From assembly GCA_958436995.1 (NCBI GenBank), contig CAUBMI010000020.1, positions 1 to 31,359 on the forward strand: a DNA stretch of 31,359 bases, in the 5' to 3' direction. The position numbers and the translations under genes were made by a program. Each line of letters starts with the position of its first letter. Position 1 is the first letter of the stretch. Below the pieces are notes generated by a model. That model searched no databases, was not told where the DNA came from, and worked only from the letters and a program-made list of their open reading frames with translations. Shown here in pieces: positions 1 through 7,824 of the stretch. Source of the stretch: an uncultured Collinsella sp. (lineage in GTDB: Bacteria; Actinomycetota; Coriobacteriia; Coriobacteriales; Coriobacteriaceae).

Positions 1-765
1 CCTTCCGTCATCGCCTATGCGCGCCTGTGGTACACGCTGCCCTACGCGCTGATTGCCGCCTCGCTTTCGACGGCGCTCTATACCGAGCTCTCTCACGACG
101 CACAGGAGAAGGATTACGACAGCGTCCGCACGGGCATTTCGCGTGGCGTCGCCCAGATGCTGTTCTTCCTGATTCCATTTGCGCTGTACCTGATTGTCTT
201 CGCGCGTCCGCTCAACATGATCTACTGCGCTGGCAAGTTCGATGAGTCCGGTGTGGCGCTGGTGTCGGAGTTCCTTATCTACCTGGCACTTTCCCTGCCG
301 CTCTACGGCGTGGTCGTGCTGATGCAGAAGAGCTTCTCTGCCTTGCTCGACATGAAGCCCTATAGCCGCTATTGTCTGTATTCCGCCATCGGCCAGGCCG
401 GCTCGGTTCTGCTGTTTGGCGTTGTGCTGGGCTTCGGTATGCCGGCAATCGCGCTTTCGTATGTCGTCGACTACGTGATCTTGGTCGGTTGCTCGCTGTG
501 GTGGCTGCGTCGTCGTCTGCGTGGTCTTCAGGTTAAATCTATCCTGCATGGCGGTTTCTTTGGCCTTTTGCTCGGTGGCCTGGGTGCTGCCGCAGGCGCC
601 GGCGTCATGTGGGCGCTTGAGCACTTTGTCGGGGCACTTGGCGGCTCGATTCTGATTACTCTTGGCTACGTTTGCGTTGCGGGTGTCGTCTCGCTTGCTG
701 TTACCTTTGGCCTTGCCGTCGTCCTTAAGATGCCCGAGGTCTCGGCGCTGATTCGTCGCAAGTAG
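1..765 (+). CDS. murJ: MurJ lipid II flippase, C-terminal part (5' end outside window)
   Basis: The frame is open from base 1 and ends at a TAG at 763-765, giving the last 254 residues of a polytopic membrane protein. The first visible residues include a TALYTELS segment followed by D-x-x-S-V-R-T-G, which matches the conserved loop of the MviN/MurJ family (TALFPELSR...), and the rest is a series of hydrophobic segments (about seven). MurJ moves lipid II across the cytoplasmic membrane for peptidoglycan synthesis. The stop codon abuts the GTG start of uvrC, so the two genes are probably co-transcribed. The upstream part of the gene, and so its start and promoter, cannot be seen. The family call is fairly safe; a different MOP-superfamily flippase is the only realistic alternative. 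Confidence 0.85.
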   Translation, partial: PSVIAYARLWYTLPYALIAASLSTALYTELSHDAQEKDYDSVRTGISRGVAQMLFFLIPFALYLIVFARPLNMIYCAGKFDESGVALVSEFLIYLALSLPLYGVVVLMQKSFSALLDMKPYSRYCLYSAIGQAGSVLLFGVVLGFGMPAIALSYVVDYVILVGCSLWWLRRRLRGLQVKSILHGGFFGLLLGGLGAAAGAGVMWALEHFVGALGGSILITLGYVCVAGVVSLAVTFGLAVVLKMPEVSALIRRK

Positions 766-2712
766 GTGCGCGTGGCCGGTCACGACAACATTCCAACGCT
801 TGCCGAGCAGGTTTCGCGCGTTCCCACGCAGCCCGGCTGCTACCTTTGGAAAGACGCCAAGGGCGATGTCATCTACGTGGGCAAGGCGAAAAACCTGCGC
901 GCCCGTATGCGTCAGTACGTGACGCTGCAGGACGAGCGCCAGAAGATCCCGCTGATGATGCAGCTGGTGGCGAGCTTTGACTATATCGTGGTGGAGACCG
1001 AGCACGAGGCGTTGGTGCTCGAGCGCAATTTGATTGGTCAGTACCATCCGTACTTTAACGTCGACCTCAAGGATGACAAGAGCTACCCCTTTATCGCCAT
1101 TACAAAGGGCGACCTGTATCCCGCTATCAAATACACGCGTGAGCGTCATAAGCCGGGAACGCGCTATTTTGGACCTTATACCGATAGCCGCGCGGCACGT
1201 GAGACGATAGATACGCTGCGCAAGGTTATCCCCATCTGCTCCGCATCCTGTGCGGAGTGGCGTCGTTGTCGCCGTATCGTCGAGTCCCACAAGGGCGAGG
1301 AAGACATCGTCAATATGATTTGCGCGCAAAACGGGCGCCCCTGCTTTGACTACCATGTCGGGCGCGGCCCGGGTGCGTGTGTCGGCGCGATTTCCCCGGC
1401 AGACTATGCCAAGAACGTCAAGCGTGTCGAGCGCTTTTTGTCGGGCCATCGCAAGGATGTCGTCGATGAGCTGACCTCCGAGATGACGGATGCCGCTGAG
1501 GCGCTCGACTTTGAGCGCGCGGCACGCGTCAAACGTCGTTTGGAGGTCATCAGGGGTCTGGACGATCGTCAGCAAGTCGTTTTTCCCTCCAGTGTCGATA
1601 TAGATGTCATCGGTTTCTATCGCGAGGAGACCATCTCCGCCGCTTGCGTCTTCGTCGTTCGCGAGGGCCGAACAGTTCGCACCTGCGAGTTCATTCTCGA
1701 CAAGGGTCTTGATGTTGACGAGGAAGAGCTCCAGTCGGGCTTTCTTAAGCGCTATTACGACGAGACGGCTGATATTCCAGCCGAGATCAATCTCTCTGTC
1801 GAGCTTGAGGATGCCGAAGCGTTGGGGGAGTGGCTTGCGGGCAAGCGCGAGCGCTCTTGCCATCTCCATAGGCCGCAGCGTGGCGAAAAGCACCGCCTGC
1901 TCGATATGGCTTCCAAAAATGCGCGCCATGCCCTCATGCGCTACATGATGCGTACGGGGTATGCTGACGATCGCACCAATCAGGCGCTCCTGGAGCTCGA
2001 AAGTGCGCTGGCGCTGCCTGCGCCGCCGTTGCGCATCGAGTGCTTCGATATCTCGACGTTGCACGGCACCTTTACCGTCGCTTCGATGGTGGTATTTACC
2101 AACGGCCGTGCCGACAAGGGCCAGTATCGTCGCTTTAAAATTCAGGCCGAATTGGACGAGGCGAACGACTTCGTATCGATGTCCGAGGTTCTGGGACGTC
2201 GCTATGCTCCTGAGCGCATGGCGGACGAGCGCTTTGGCTCGCGCCCCGATTTACTCGTTGTCGATGGCGGCAAGCCGCAATTGACCGCTGCAATTAAGCA
2301 ACTTGAGGCGCTCGGCCTCGATATACCAGTTTGTGGCTTGGCAAAGGCCGATGAGGAGGTTTTCGTGCCGTGGGACGAGACTCCCGTCGTGCTGCCGACC
2401 GGCTCCGCTTCGCTTTATCTAATCAAGCAGGTTCGCGATGAATCCCACCGATTTGCAATTACGTTCCACCGCGAGTTGCGCGATAAGGCTATGACGGTTT
2501 CGGTGCTTGACGACGTTCCAGGCGTGGGGCCCACCAGAAAACGTGCAATTATGCGCCATTTTGGCTCGATGAAGCGTTTGCGCGCGGCCAGCGAGCAGGA
2601 GATTGCAGAAGTTCGAGGCGTTCCGGCCGATGTCGCCAAAGCGGTCCACGAGGCACTTGTTGCATGGAATGCCGAGCGCGCCCAGGCATCGGCCAACCGT
2701 TCCGAAAGCTAA
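766..2712 (+). CDS. uvrC: UvrABC excinuclease subunit C
   Basis: This 648-residue protein has the full UvrC layout. An N-terminal GIY-YIG nuclease (PGCYLW then IYVGKAKNLRARM, residues about 25-50) makes the 3' incision. A UVR motif (residues about 240-262, AEALDFERAARVKRRLEVI) binds UvrB. An RNase H-like nuclease with ECFDISTLHG and VVDGGKPQL makes the 5' incision. Two helix-hairpin-helix motifs at the end (DVPGVGPTRKRAIMRHFG and the following EVRGVP segment) bind DNA. The length is normal. The GTG at 766 directly follows the murJ stop; a second GTG at 772 is an equally possible start and no strong ribosome site separates them. In many actinobacteria uvrC is followed directly by rapZ; here about 10.8 kb of transport and sialic acid genes lie between them. 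Confidence 0.97.
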   Translation: MRVAGHDNIPTLAEQVSRVPTQPGCYLWKDAKGDVIYVGKAKNLRARMRQYVTLQDERQKIPLMMQLVASFDYIVVETEHEALVLERNLIGQYHPYFNVDLKDDKSYPFIAITKGDLYPAIKYTRERHKPGTRYFGPYTDSRAARETIDTLRKVIPICSASCAEWRRCRRIVESHKGEEDIVNMICAQNGRPCFDYHVGRGPGACVGAISPADYAKNVKRVERFLSGHRKDVVDELTSEMTDAAEALDFERAARVKRRLEVIRGLDDRQQVVFPSSVDIDVIGFYREETISAACVFVVREGRTVRTCEFILDKGLDVDEEELQSGFLKRYYDETADIPAEINLSVELEDAEALGEWLAGKRERSCHLHRPQRGEKHRLLDMASKNARHALMRYMMRTGYADDRTNQALLELESALALPAPPLRIECFDISTLHGTFTVASMVVFTNGRADKGQYRRFKIQAELDEANDFVSMSEVLGRRYAPERMADERFGSRPDLLVVDGGKPQLTAAIKQLEALGLDIPVCGLAKADEEVFVPWDETPVVLPTGSASLYLIKQVRDESHRFAITFHRELRDKAMTVSVLDDVPGVGPTRKRAIMRHFGSMKRLRAASEQEIAEVRGVPADVAKAVHEALVAWNAERAQASANRSES

Positions 2713-2737
2713 ACGCGCTTCTAAACAACTGATATAC

Positions 2738-2767
2738 ATGATTGGCCGATTTTCAATCATTTGTTTC
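2738..2767 (+). terminator. Possible weak terminator after uvrC
   Basis: ATGATTG and CAATCAT form perfect 7-bp arms around a 9-nt loop, followed by TTTGTTT. The stem is AT-rich, so it would be weak. It lies 26 bases after the uvrC stop. It could equally be an operator-like dyad. Confidence 0.35.
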
Positions 2768-2877
2768 GCGGCGATTACCTGCCGATTTCGGGTTTTATTA
2801 ACGCTAAAACGTTTGACTCGACATGGTGAATAACACTGCTATCCTGCGGGTTGACGAAGACTGATATCTCACCTCGT

Positions 2878-2958
2878 CGATACATACTGTCTGTCGAATC
2901 ATTTGTCAATGAATTCGGTGAACGGTAGTAAATACCGTTCAAGCGTATGTATGTATCG
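2878..2958. promoter_or_regulatory. 10-bp inverted arms spanning the operator region
   Basis: CGATACATAC at 2878-2887 is the exact reverse complement of GTATGTATCG at 2949-2958. The arms enclose the 23-bp palindrome but are not centred on it (centre 2918 against 2930). They may be sites for a second regulator or for a looping protein. No protein can be named. Confidence 0.35.
2919..2941. promoter_or_regulatory. 23-bp perfect palindrome, likely operator of the sialic acid operon
   Basis: TGAACGGTA and TACCGTTCA form perfect 9-bp arms around GTAAA. Its size and symmetry suit a dimeric repressor or activator. It lies about 40 bases upstream of the best promoter match, which would suit an activator site or a more distant repressor site. 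No regulator gene is present in the window, and the sequence does not match the GGTATA repeats bound by E. coli NanR. Confidence 0.55.
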
Positions 2959-2980
2959 GTCGCCGAGTGCGGCACCTCAG

Positions 2981-3008
2981 TTGGGTTTGTCGGTAGGTAA
3001 GGTATATA
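2981..3008 (+). promoter_or_regulatory. Candidate promoter of the sialic acid operon
   Basis: TTGGGT at 2981-2986 and TATATA at 3003-3008 with a 16-bp spacer resemble a sigma-70-type promoter. The start point would be near 3015, leaving a leader of about 60 nt before the ATG at 3078. Confidence 0.45.
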
Positions 3009-3077
3009 TCGTCCGCAAGTTGCGCGGGGGCAAGTCTAGGTGCTCCCGGGTAAGATTCTCTATTGATAGGAGAAGAC

Positions 3078-4691
3078 ATGGCCATCATCAACAAGGGTAT
3101 GTCCAGGCGTTCGTTCCTCGGCCTCACCGGCAGCGTCGCTGCTGTCGCAGGGCTTGGTCTCACCGGCTGCGGTGGCAGCTCTAGCGACGAGGGTTCCGCT
3201 TCCGGTTCCGCCGATTCCGCCAACCGTGGCGGCGGCGTGATCACCGCTGGTTCCGCTTACGCTCCGTCCAGCTTCGACCCCGCCAGCACCGGCTCCGCTG
3301 TGGGCCTGGGTGCTAACTGGCACGTCGTCGAGGGCCTCTACGGCATCGATTACCACGACTACAGCACCTTCAACGAGCTCGCCACCGACGATCCCAAGTC
3401 TGTGGACGACACCACTTTCGAGGTCACCATCCGCAAGGGCGCCAAGTTCTCCGATGGCACCGAGGTCACCGCTGACGACGTCGTCGCTTCCTACACTGCT
3501 TGCGCCGCTTCCGCTACCTATGCTCCGTTCTTCCAGCCCTTCGAGTCCATCGAGGCCAAGGACGCCAGCACCGTGACGGTCAAGACCAAGGTCCCCAACT
3601 TCTCCCTGCTCAAGGATCGTCTGGCCATCGTCCGCGTTACCCCGGCCACCCAGACCGAGGAGGATCGCGCCAAGCAGCCGATCGGATCCGGCCCCTGGAT
3701 GTACGACTCTATCTCCGATGCCGAGATCACCCTGGTTCCCAACCCCGAGTACAACGGTGAGTATGCTGCCGAGGATAAGAAGATCCAGTACAGCATCCTG
3801 ACCGACCCCACCGCTCGCGTTACCGCTCAGCAGGAGGGCTCCACGCTCGTTATGGAGCTTGTTACCGCTGACGCCGTCGACCAGCTCGAGAGCGCCGGCT
3901 GCAAGATCGATAACGTTCAGGGTTTCGGCACCCGCTTCATCATGTTCAACGTCGCCAAGGAGCCTTGGAACAACGTCAAGGTCCGTCAGGCTGTCATGTA
4001 TGCGCTCGACACCGAGAAGATGGTCAGCAACACCTTCGCCGGCCTTGCCACCGCTGCCAGCTGCTACCTGCCCAAGAGCTTCACCAACTATCATGAGGCT
4101 TCCACGGTGTACAAGACCGACGCCAAGAAGGCTAAGAAGCTCATTGAGGAGTCTGGCATCACCCCGGGTGCCATCACCCTGCGCACCACCGACAACGAGC
4201 AGATCAAGGGCATGGCCGCCCAGGTCAAGAACGACCTCGACGCTCTCGGCTTCGATGTGACCATCCAGACCGATACCTCGCCGGCCACCTACGCTGCCAT
4301 CGACGGCGGCGAGGCCTACGATATCCTCCTTGCCCCTGGCGATCCTTCCTGCTTCGGCGCCGACCCCGACCTGCTGCTCAACTGGTGGTACGGCGACAAC
4401 GTCTGGATGCAGACCCGTTGCCCGTGGAAGGAGTCCGCTGAGTGGCAGAAGCTCCACGGTCTCATGGACGAGGCTCTTGCCGCCGAGGGCGACGAGCAGC
4501 AGAAGAAGTGGAACGAGTGCTTCGACATCATTGCCGACAACGCTGTTCTGTACCCCGTTGTCCACGTCAAGACCGTCTCCGCTTCCTGGGACGATCCGTC
4601 CACTGCGCCCAACGGCGAGGCCCTCGATGGCTTCAAGGGCATCGGCACGACGAGCATGTCCTTCAGGGGCGTCGCGACCGTCAAGGCGTAA
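3078..4691 (+). CDS. Family-5 solute-binding lipoprotein, probable sialic acid receptor (SatA-like)
   Basis: This 537-residue extracytoplasmic binding protein belongs to the DppA/OppA family (SBP family 5). The N-terminus carries a twin-arginine motif SRRSFLG (residues 9-15) followed by a hydrophobic stretch and a lipobox LTGC with the lipidated Cys31, then a Ser/Gly linker. Family features include the early 'TFEVTIRKGAKFSDGTEVTADD' region, in which K-G-x-x-F-x-D-G is typical. I chose ATG 3078 because AGGAG lies just upstream; an earlier in-frame TTG has no such site. Codon choice is very biased, suggesting high expression. It heads the operon that contains NanE, so its ligand is probably N-acetylneuraminate, as for the Haemophilus ducreyi SatA receptor of the same family. 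A peptide or another sugar acid is possible; the substrate is inferred from context only. Confidence 0.8.
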   Translation: MAIINKGMSRRSFLGLTGSVAAVAGLGLTGCGGSSSDEGSASGSADSANRGGGVITAGSAYAPSSFDPASTGSAVGLGANWHVVEGLYGIDYHDYSTFNELATDDPKSVDDTTFEVTIRKGAKFSDGTEVTADDVVASYTACAASATYAPFFQPFESIEAKDASTVTVKTKVPNFSLLKDRLAIVRVTPATQTEEDRAKQPIGSGPWMYDSISDAEITLVPNPEYNGEYAAEDKKIQYSILTDPTARVTAQQEGSTLVMELVTADAVDQLESAGCKIDNVQGFGTRFIMFNVAKEPWNNVKVRQAVMYALDTEKMVSNTFAGLATAASCYLPKSFTNYHEASTVYKTDAKKAKKLIEESGITPGAITLRTTDNEQIKGMAAQVKNDLDALGFDVTIQTDTSPATYAAIDGGEAYDILLAPGDPSCFGADPDLLLNWWYGDNVWMQTRCPWKESAEWQKLHGLMDEALAAEGDEQQKKWNECFDIIADNAVLYPVVHVKTVSASWDDPSTAPNGEALDGFKGIGTTSMSFRGVATVKA

Positions 4692-4712
4692 GGCTCGCTT
4701 GAGTCTGTATGC

Positions 4713-4740
4713 AGGATGTCGGTCGTTGGGACCGTATCCT
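4713..4740 (+). promoter_or_regulatory. Small two-part hairpin after the binding-protein gene
   Basis: AGGAT pairs with ATCCT and inside it GGTC pairs with GACC. It lies 21 bases after the stop, immediately before the stronger hairpin at 4754. It may help block 3' exonucleases. Confidence 0.3.
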
Positions 4741-4753
4741 CATAGTTGAAACA

Positions 4754-4790
4754 AAGACCCGGGCGGCAACGATGTCGCCCGGGTCTTGTA
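4754..4790 (+). terminator. Strong hairpin between binding-protein and permease genes (attenuating terminator or mRNA stabiliser)
   Basis: AAGACCCGGGCG and CGCCCGGGTCTT form a perfect 12-bp stem with a 10-nt loop. The following bases (GTAATG) lack a run of T, so termination is probably partial. In transporter operons such a structure after the binding-protein gene often gives more receptor mRNA than permease mRNA; that role is inferred here. Confidence 0.7.
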
Positions 4791-4848
4791 ATGAGTATCC
4801 GTACTCATATACCAGTTGGTCCTACCGACAAAAGAAAGGGGAGAGAAC

Positions 4849-5805
4849 GTGAACAACTTGCTACGTTTGATTGGAAGGCGTCTTGTGGCGCTGCCGATCA
4901 TGGCATTGGGCGTCACCGTCCTGGTGTTCTTCCTTATGTCGTTCTCCAAGACCGACCCCGCCTACACGGCGTTGGGTGACGGTGCCTCGCCCGAGGCGGT
5001 TGCCGAGTACCATGAGAAGTATGGTCTGGACGACCCCTGGCCCGTGCGCTACGTGCGCTATATGGGCGATTTGATTCATGGCGACATGGGCACCTATGGT
5101 GCTGCTCGCAACTCCGTTGCCAAGCGCATCTCCACGGCCCTGCCCGTCACGATGCAGCTGACCTTCATCGGCCTTGCCATCGGTGCGGTCGTTTCGTTTT
5201 TACTCGGCGTCATCGCGGCACTGTATCGCGACAAATGGCCGGATCAAGTGATCCGCGTCTTTTCCATCGCCGGCTTGGCAACCCCGTCGTTCTGGCTTGC
5301 CGTTCTGTTGATCCTGCTGTTCTCTTCCTACCTTAAGGTGCTTCCGGCATCGGGTGCTCTGCCTCACTTCACCACGAATCCGGTTGGCTATCTGGGACGT
5401 ATGATCATGCCCGCCGTCGCCTTGGCATTTCCGCTGACGGGCCAGATGACTCGTATCGTGCGTACCGCCATGGTCGAGGAGCTCGACAAGGACTATGTCC
5501 GTATGGCTCGCGGCGCCGGCGTTCCCGAGAAGGTCGTCGTCGGCATCAACGTACTTCGCAATGCGCTGATCACCCCGGTCACCACCCTCGGTCTTAAGAT
5601 CGGCTACCTCATGGGCGGCGCCGTCGTCATCGAGGTTATCTTCAACCTCCCCGGCATGGGCACCGCGATCCTGCAGGGCGTTCAGGGCAACGAGGCGAAC
5701 CTGGTTCAGGGCGTCGTCATCGTCGTTGCTCTTGCCTTCATCATCATCAACATCGTGGTTGACATGCTCTACCTGCTCATCAACCCGCGCATCAGGACGG
5801 TGTAG
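4849..5805 (+). CDS. DppB/OppB-type ABC transporter permease (SatB-like)
   Basis: This 318-residue inner-membrane permease has about six hydrophobic segments. Near residue 215-245 it has the cytoplasmic EAA-type coupling loop (ELDKDYVRMARGAGVPEKVV, continuing to VLRNALITP), by which permeases dock on their ATPase. I place the start at GTG 4849, which has AAAGGGGAGAG at a suitable distance; this gives the usual DppB N-terminus (LLRLIGRRLVALPIMALGVTVL). An upstream in-frame ATG at 4816 has no ribosome site and lies in the leader. It is the first of two permease domains of the importer; the partner domain lies in the fused gene just downstream, 3 nt away. The family is certain; sialic acid as substrate is inferred from the operon. 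Confidence 0.85.
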   Translation: MNNLLRLIGRRLVALPIMALGVTVLVFFLMSFSKTDPAYTALGDGASPEAVAEYHEKYGLDDPWPVRYVRYMGDLIHGDMGTYGAARNSVAKRISTALPVTMQLTFIGLAIGAVVSFLLGVIAALYRDKWPDQVIRVFSIAGLATPSFWLAVLLILLFSSYLKVLPASGALPHFTTNPVGYLGRMIMPAVALAFPLTGQMTRIVRTAMVEELDKDYVRMARGAGVPEKVVVGINVLRNALITPVTTLGLKIGYLMGGAVVIEVIFNLPGMGTAILQGVQGNEANLVQGVVIVVALAFIIINIVVDMLYLLINPRIRTV

Positions 5806-5808
5806 ATT

Positions 5809-7824
5809 ATGGTAAAGATTCGAGAGAAGCAAACCGAGCAGCTCGAGAAGGCTGCCTCCAAGGGGCTCAAGCTCGGTGGCTGGAAGAAGATGACGCTGTC
5901 TTCCAAGATTGCCGCCGTCGTGCTGGTGCTGGTCGCCCTGACCGCGATTCTGGCGCCCCTCCTTGCCCCCTATAGCCCGGTCGAGATCTTTACGGCTCGC
6001 CAGGCTCCCGGCAACGGATTTATCTTCGGTACCGACGATAAGGGTCGCGACATTCTGTCGCGTATGCTCTACGGTGGCCGTTACTCGCTGATCATCGGCT
6101 TTGGCGCCACTGCCATGGCTCTGGTCTGCGGCTCGGTCGTGGGCGCCCTTGCGGCGGTTTCGCGCAAGGCCGTTTCCGAGACGATCATGCGTATCCTGGA
6201 CATCATCATGTCTATCCCGGGTATCGCCCTCGCGGCCGTCTTCGTCTCCATCCTGGGCAACTCCGTGCCGTCGATCATCTTCGCTATCGGCTTTATGTAC
6301 ACTCCGCAGATTGCCCGTATCGTGCGCGCCAACATCGTGTCCGAGTACGGAGAGGACTATGTCCGCGCGGTCATCGTTTCCGGCGCCAAGGCTCCGTGGA
6401 TTTTGATCAAGCATGTTCTGCGTAACTGCATCGCCCCGATCATGGTCTTCACCGTTACCCTGGTCGCCGACGCCATCATCTTCGAGGCTTCGCTGACCTT
6501 CATCGGCGCTGGTATCCAGGAGCCCACCGCTACCTGGGGCAACATCCTAGCCGACGCCCGCGGCGGCGTGCTCGCCGGCCGTTGGTGGCAGGCGCTGTTC
6601 CCGGGCCTGGCCATCATGATCACCTGCCTGGCGCTCAACATCCTCTCCGAGGGCATTACCGACGCCATGGCCGCTGCTCCCTCCGCCGCCCTGGATCCGA
6701 CCGATTCCTCCAAGCGCCGCGAGGCCGACCTGCTGGTCTCCGACCCCGTTCGCGCCTACAAGGAGCAGGCCCAGTCCCTCTCCGCTCGCCTTGGAGCCCT
6801 GCGCGATGTCGAGCTCAAGCGTGACGATCGTCATGTGCCCGACGAGTCTGTCGAACCGATCCTTTCGGTCCGTGACTTCTGCATCCAGTTTGAGCACCAC
6901 GGCGATATCAACGTCGTCGACCATGTCAACTTTGACGTCCGTCCTGGCCAGACTATGGGCCTGGTGGGCGAGTCCGGTTGCGGTAAGTCCATCACCACGC
7001 TGGCCATCATGGGTCTGACCGACGATGACGAACATCTTTCCGGCGAGGTCCTCTGGGAGGGCCGTGACCTGCTCAAGATGAGCAAGAAGGAGTGGTTCGG
7101 CCTGCGCGGTACCGATATCGCCATGGTCTATCAGGACGCCCTGTCCTCGCTCAACCCCTCCATGCTCATCTCTGCCCAGATGAAGCAGCTCACCAAGCGC
7201 GGCGGCACCCGTAGCGCCGAGGAGCTCCTGGAGCTCGTGGGCCTCGACCCCAAGCGTACGCTCGAGAGCTACCCGCATGAGCTTTCCGGTGGCCAGCGTC
7301 AGCGTGTCCTGATCGCTATGGCCCTTACCCGCGACCCCAAGCTGGTCATCTGCGACGAGCCCACGACCGCCCTGGACGTTACCGTCCAGAAGCAGGTCAT
7401 CAAGCTGCTCAACGATCTTCAGGCCAAGCTCGGCTTTGCCATGATCTTCGTCTCGCATGACCTGGCGCTGGTCGCCGAGGTCGCCCATAACATCACGGTG
7501 ATGTACGCCGGTCAGGTTATCGAGCAGGCGCCCACCAAGGAGCTGCTCACCAACCCGATCCACGAGTACACCCGCGGTCTTCTGGGTTCCGTCCTGTCCA
7601 TCGAGAGCGGTTCGGGCCGCCTGCACCAGGTGCCCGGCGCCGTTCCGAGCCCGCGCGATTTCCCCAAGGGCGATCGCTTCGCGCCCCGCTCGAGCCATCC
7701 GCGTATTGGCCTGGACACCCGTCCGGTCTTCAAGCGCGTGCCCGGCACCGAGCACTTCTATTCCGAGCTCCCCGACGAGGTGCTCAAGGCAAATGGTTTG
7801 ACCCCTCACGCGGAGGTGATGTAG
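5809..7824 (+). CDS. Fused DppC-type permease and DppD-type ATPase (SatC-like)
   Basis: A 671-residue single reading frame joins two proteins that are separate in most Dpp/Opp systems. Residues about 30-290 are a DppC permease with the docking loop near 179-206 (EYGEDYVRAVIVSGAKAPW). A linker of about 60 residues (charged, 295-350) leads to an ATP-binding domain with Walker A GESGCGKS (387-394), signature LSGGQRQR (492-499) and Walker B LVICDEP (512-518). The tail resembles the oligopeptide-transporter C-terminal domain (G-x-V-P-S ... F-P-K-G), but the four cysteine positions found in OppD and OppF of this window read Asp622, Ser628, Leu635 and a Glu. No stop or frameshift marks the junction. 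The gene starts 3 nt after the permease gene and stops directly before the next ATG. Haemophilus ducreyi SatABCD is likewise a four-gene Dpp-like sialate importer, which would suit such a fusion; I am not certain its subunit is fused in the same way. Confidence 0.88.
   Translation: MVKIREKQTEQLEKAASKGLKLGGWKKMTLSSKIAAVVLVLVALTAILAPLLAPYSPVEIFTARQAPGNGFIFGTDDKGRDILSRMLYGGRYSLIIGFGATAMALVCGSVVGALAAVSRKAVSETIMRILDIIMSIPGIALAAVFVSILGNSVPSIIFAIGFMYTPQIARIVRANIVSEYGEDYVRAVIVSGAKAPWILIKHVLRNCIAPIMVFTVTLVADAIIFEASLTFIGAGIQEPTATWGNILADARGGVLAGRWWQALFPGLAIMITCLALNILSEGITDAMAAAPSAALDPTDSSKRREADLLVSDPVRAYKEQAQSLSARLGALRDVELKRDDRHVPDESVEPILSVRDFCIQFEHHGDINVVDHVNFDVRPGQTMGLVGESGCGKSITTLAIMGLTDDDEHLSGEVLWEGRDLLKMSKKEWFGLRGTDIAMVYQDALSSLNPSMLISAQMKQLTKRGGTRSAEELLELVGLDPKRTLESYPHELSGGQRQRVLIAMALTRDPKLVICDEPTTALDVTVQKQVIKLLNDLQAKLGFAMIFVSHDLALVAEVAHNITVMYAGQVIEQAPTKELLTNPIHEYTRGLLGSVLSIESGSGRLHQVPGAVPSPRDFPKGDRFAPRSSHPRIGLDTRPVFKRVPGTEHFYSELPDEVLKANGLTPHAEVM

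Larger units (their letters stand above)
2713..3077. other. Regulatory gap before the sialic acid operon (365 bp)
   Basis: No coding frame with a ribosome site is visible here. The stretch is AT-richer than its surroundings. It holds, in order, a hairpin just after uvrC (2738-2760), a short AAAACGTTT dyad (2805-2816), a pair of 10-bp inverted arms (2878-2887 and 2949-2958), a 23-bp palindrome (2919-2941), a promoter-like pair (2981-3008) and the ribosome site of the binding-protein gene. These are listed separately. Confidence 0.7.

Noticed and set aside
2991..3008. GGTA repeats next to the operon promoter resembling E. coli NanR GGTATA sites
   Set aside because: Only one full GGTATA is present and the spacing is irregular; they overlap the -10 region and are probably coincidental.
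3060..4565. A 501-codon open frame on the - strand opposite the binding-protein gene
   Set aside because: It is a by-product of the strong C/G third-base bias of the + strand gene; its Val/Gly/Leu-rich sequence has no motif and no ribosome site.
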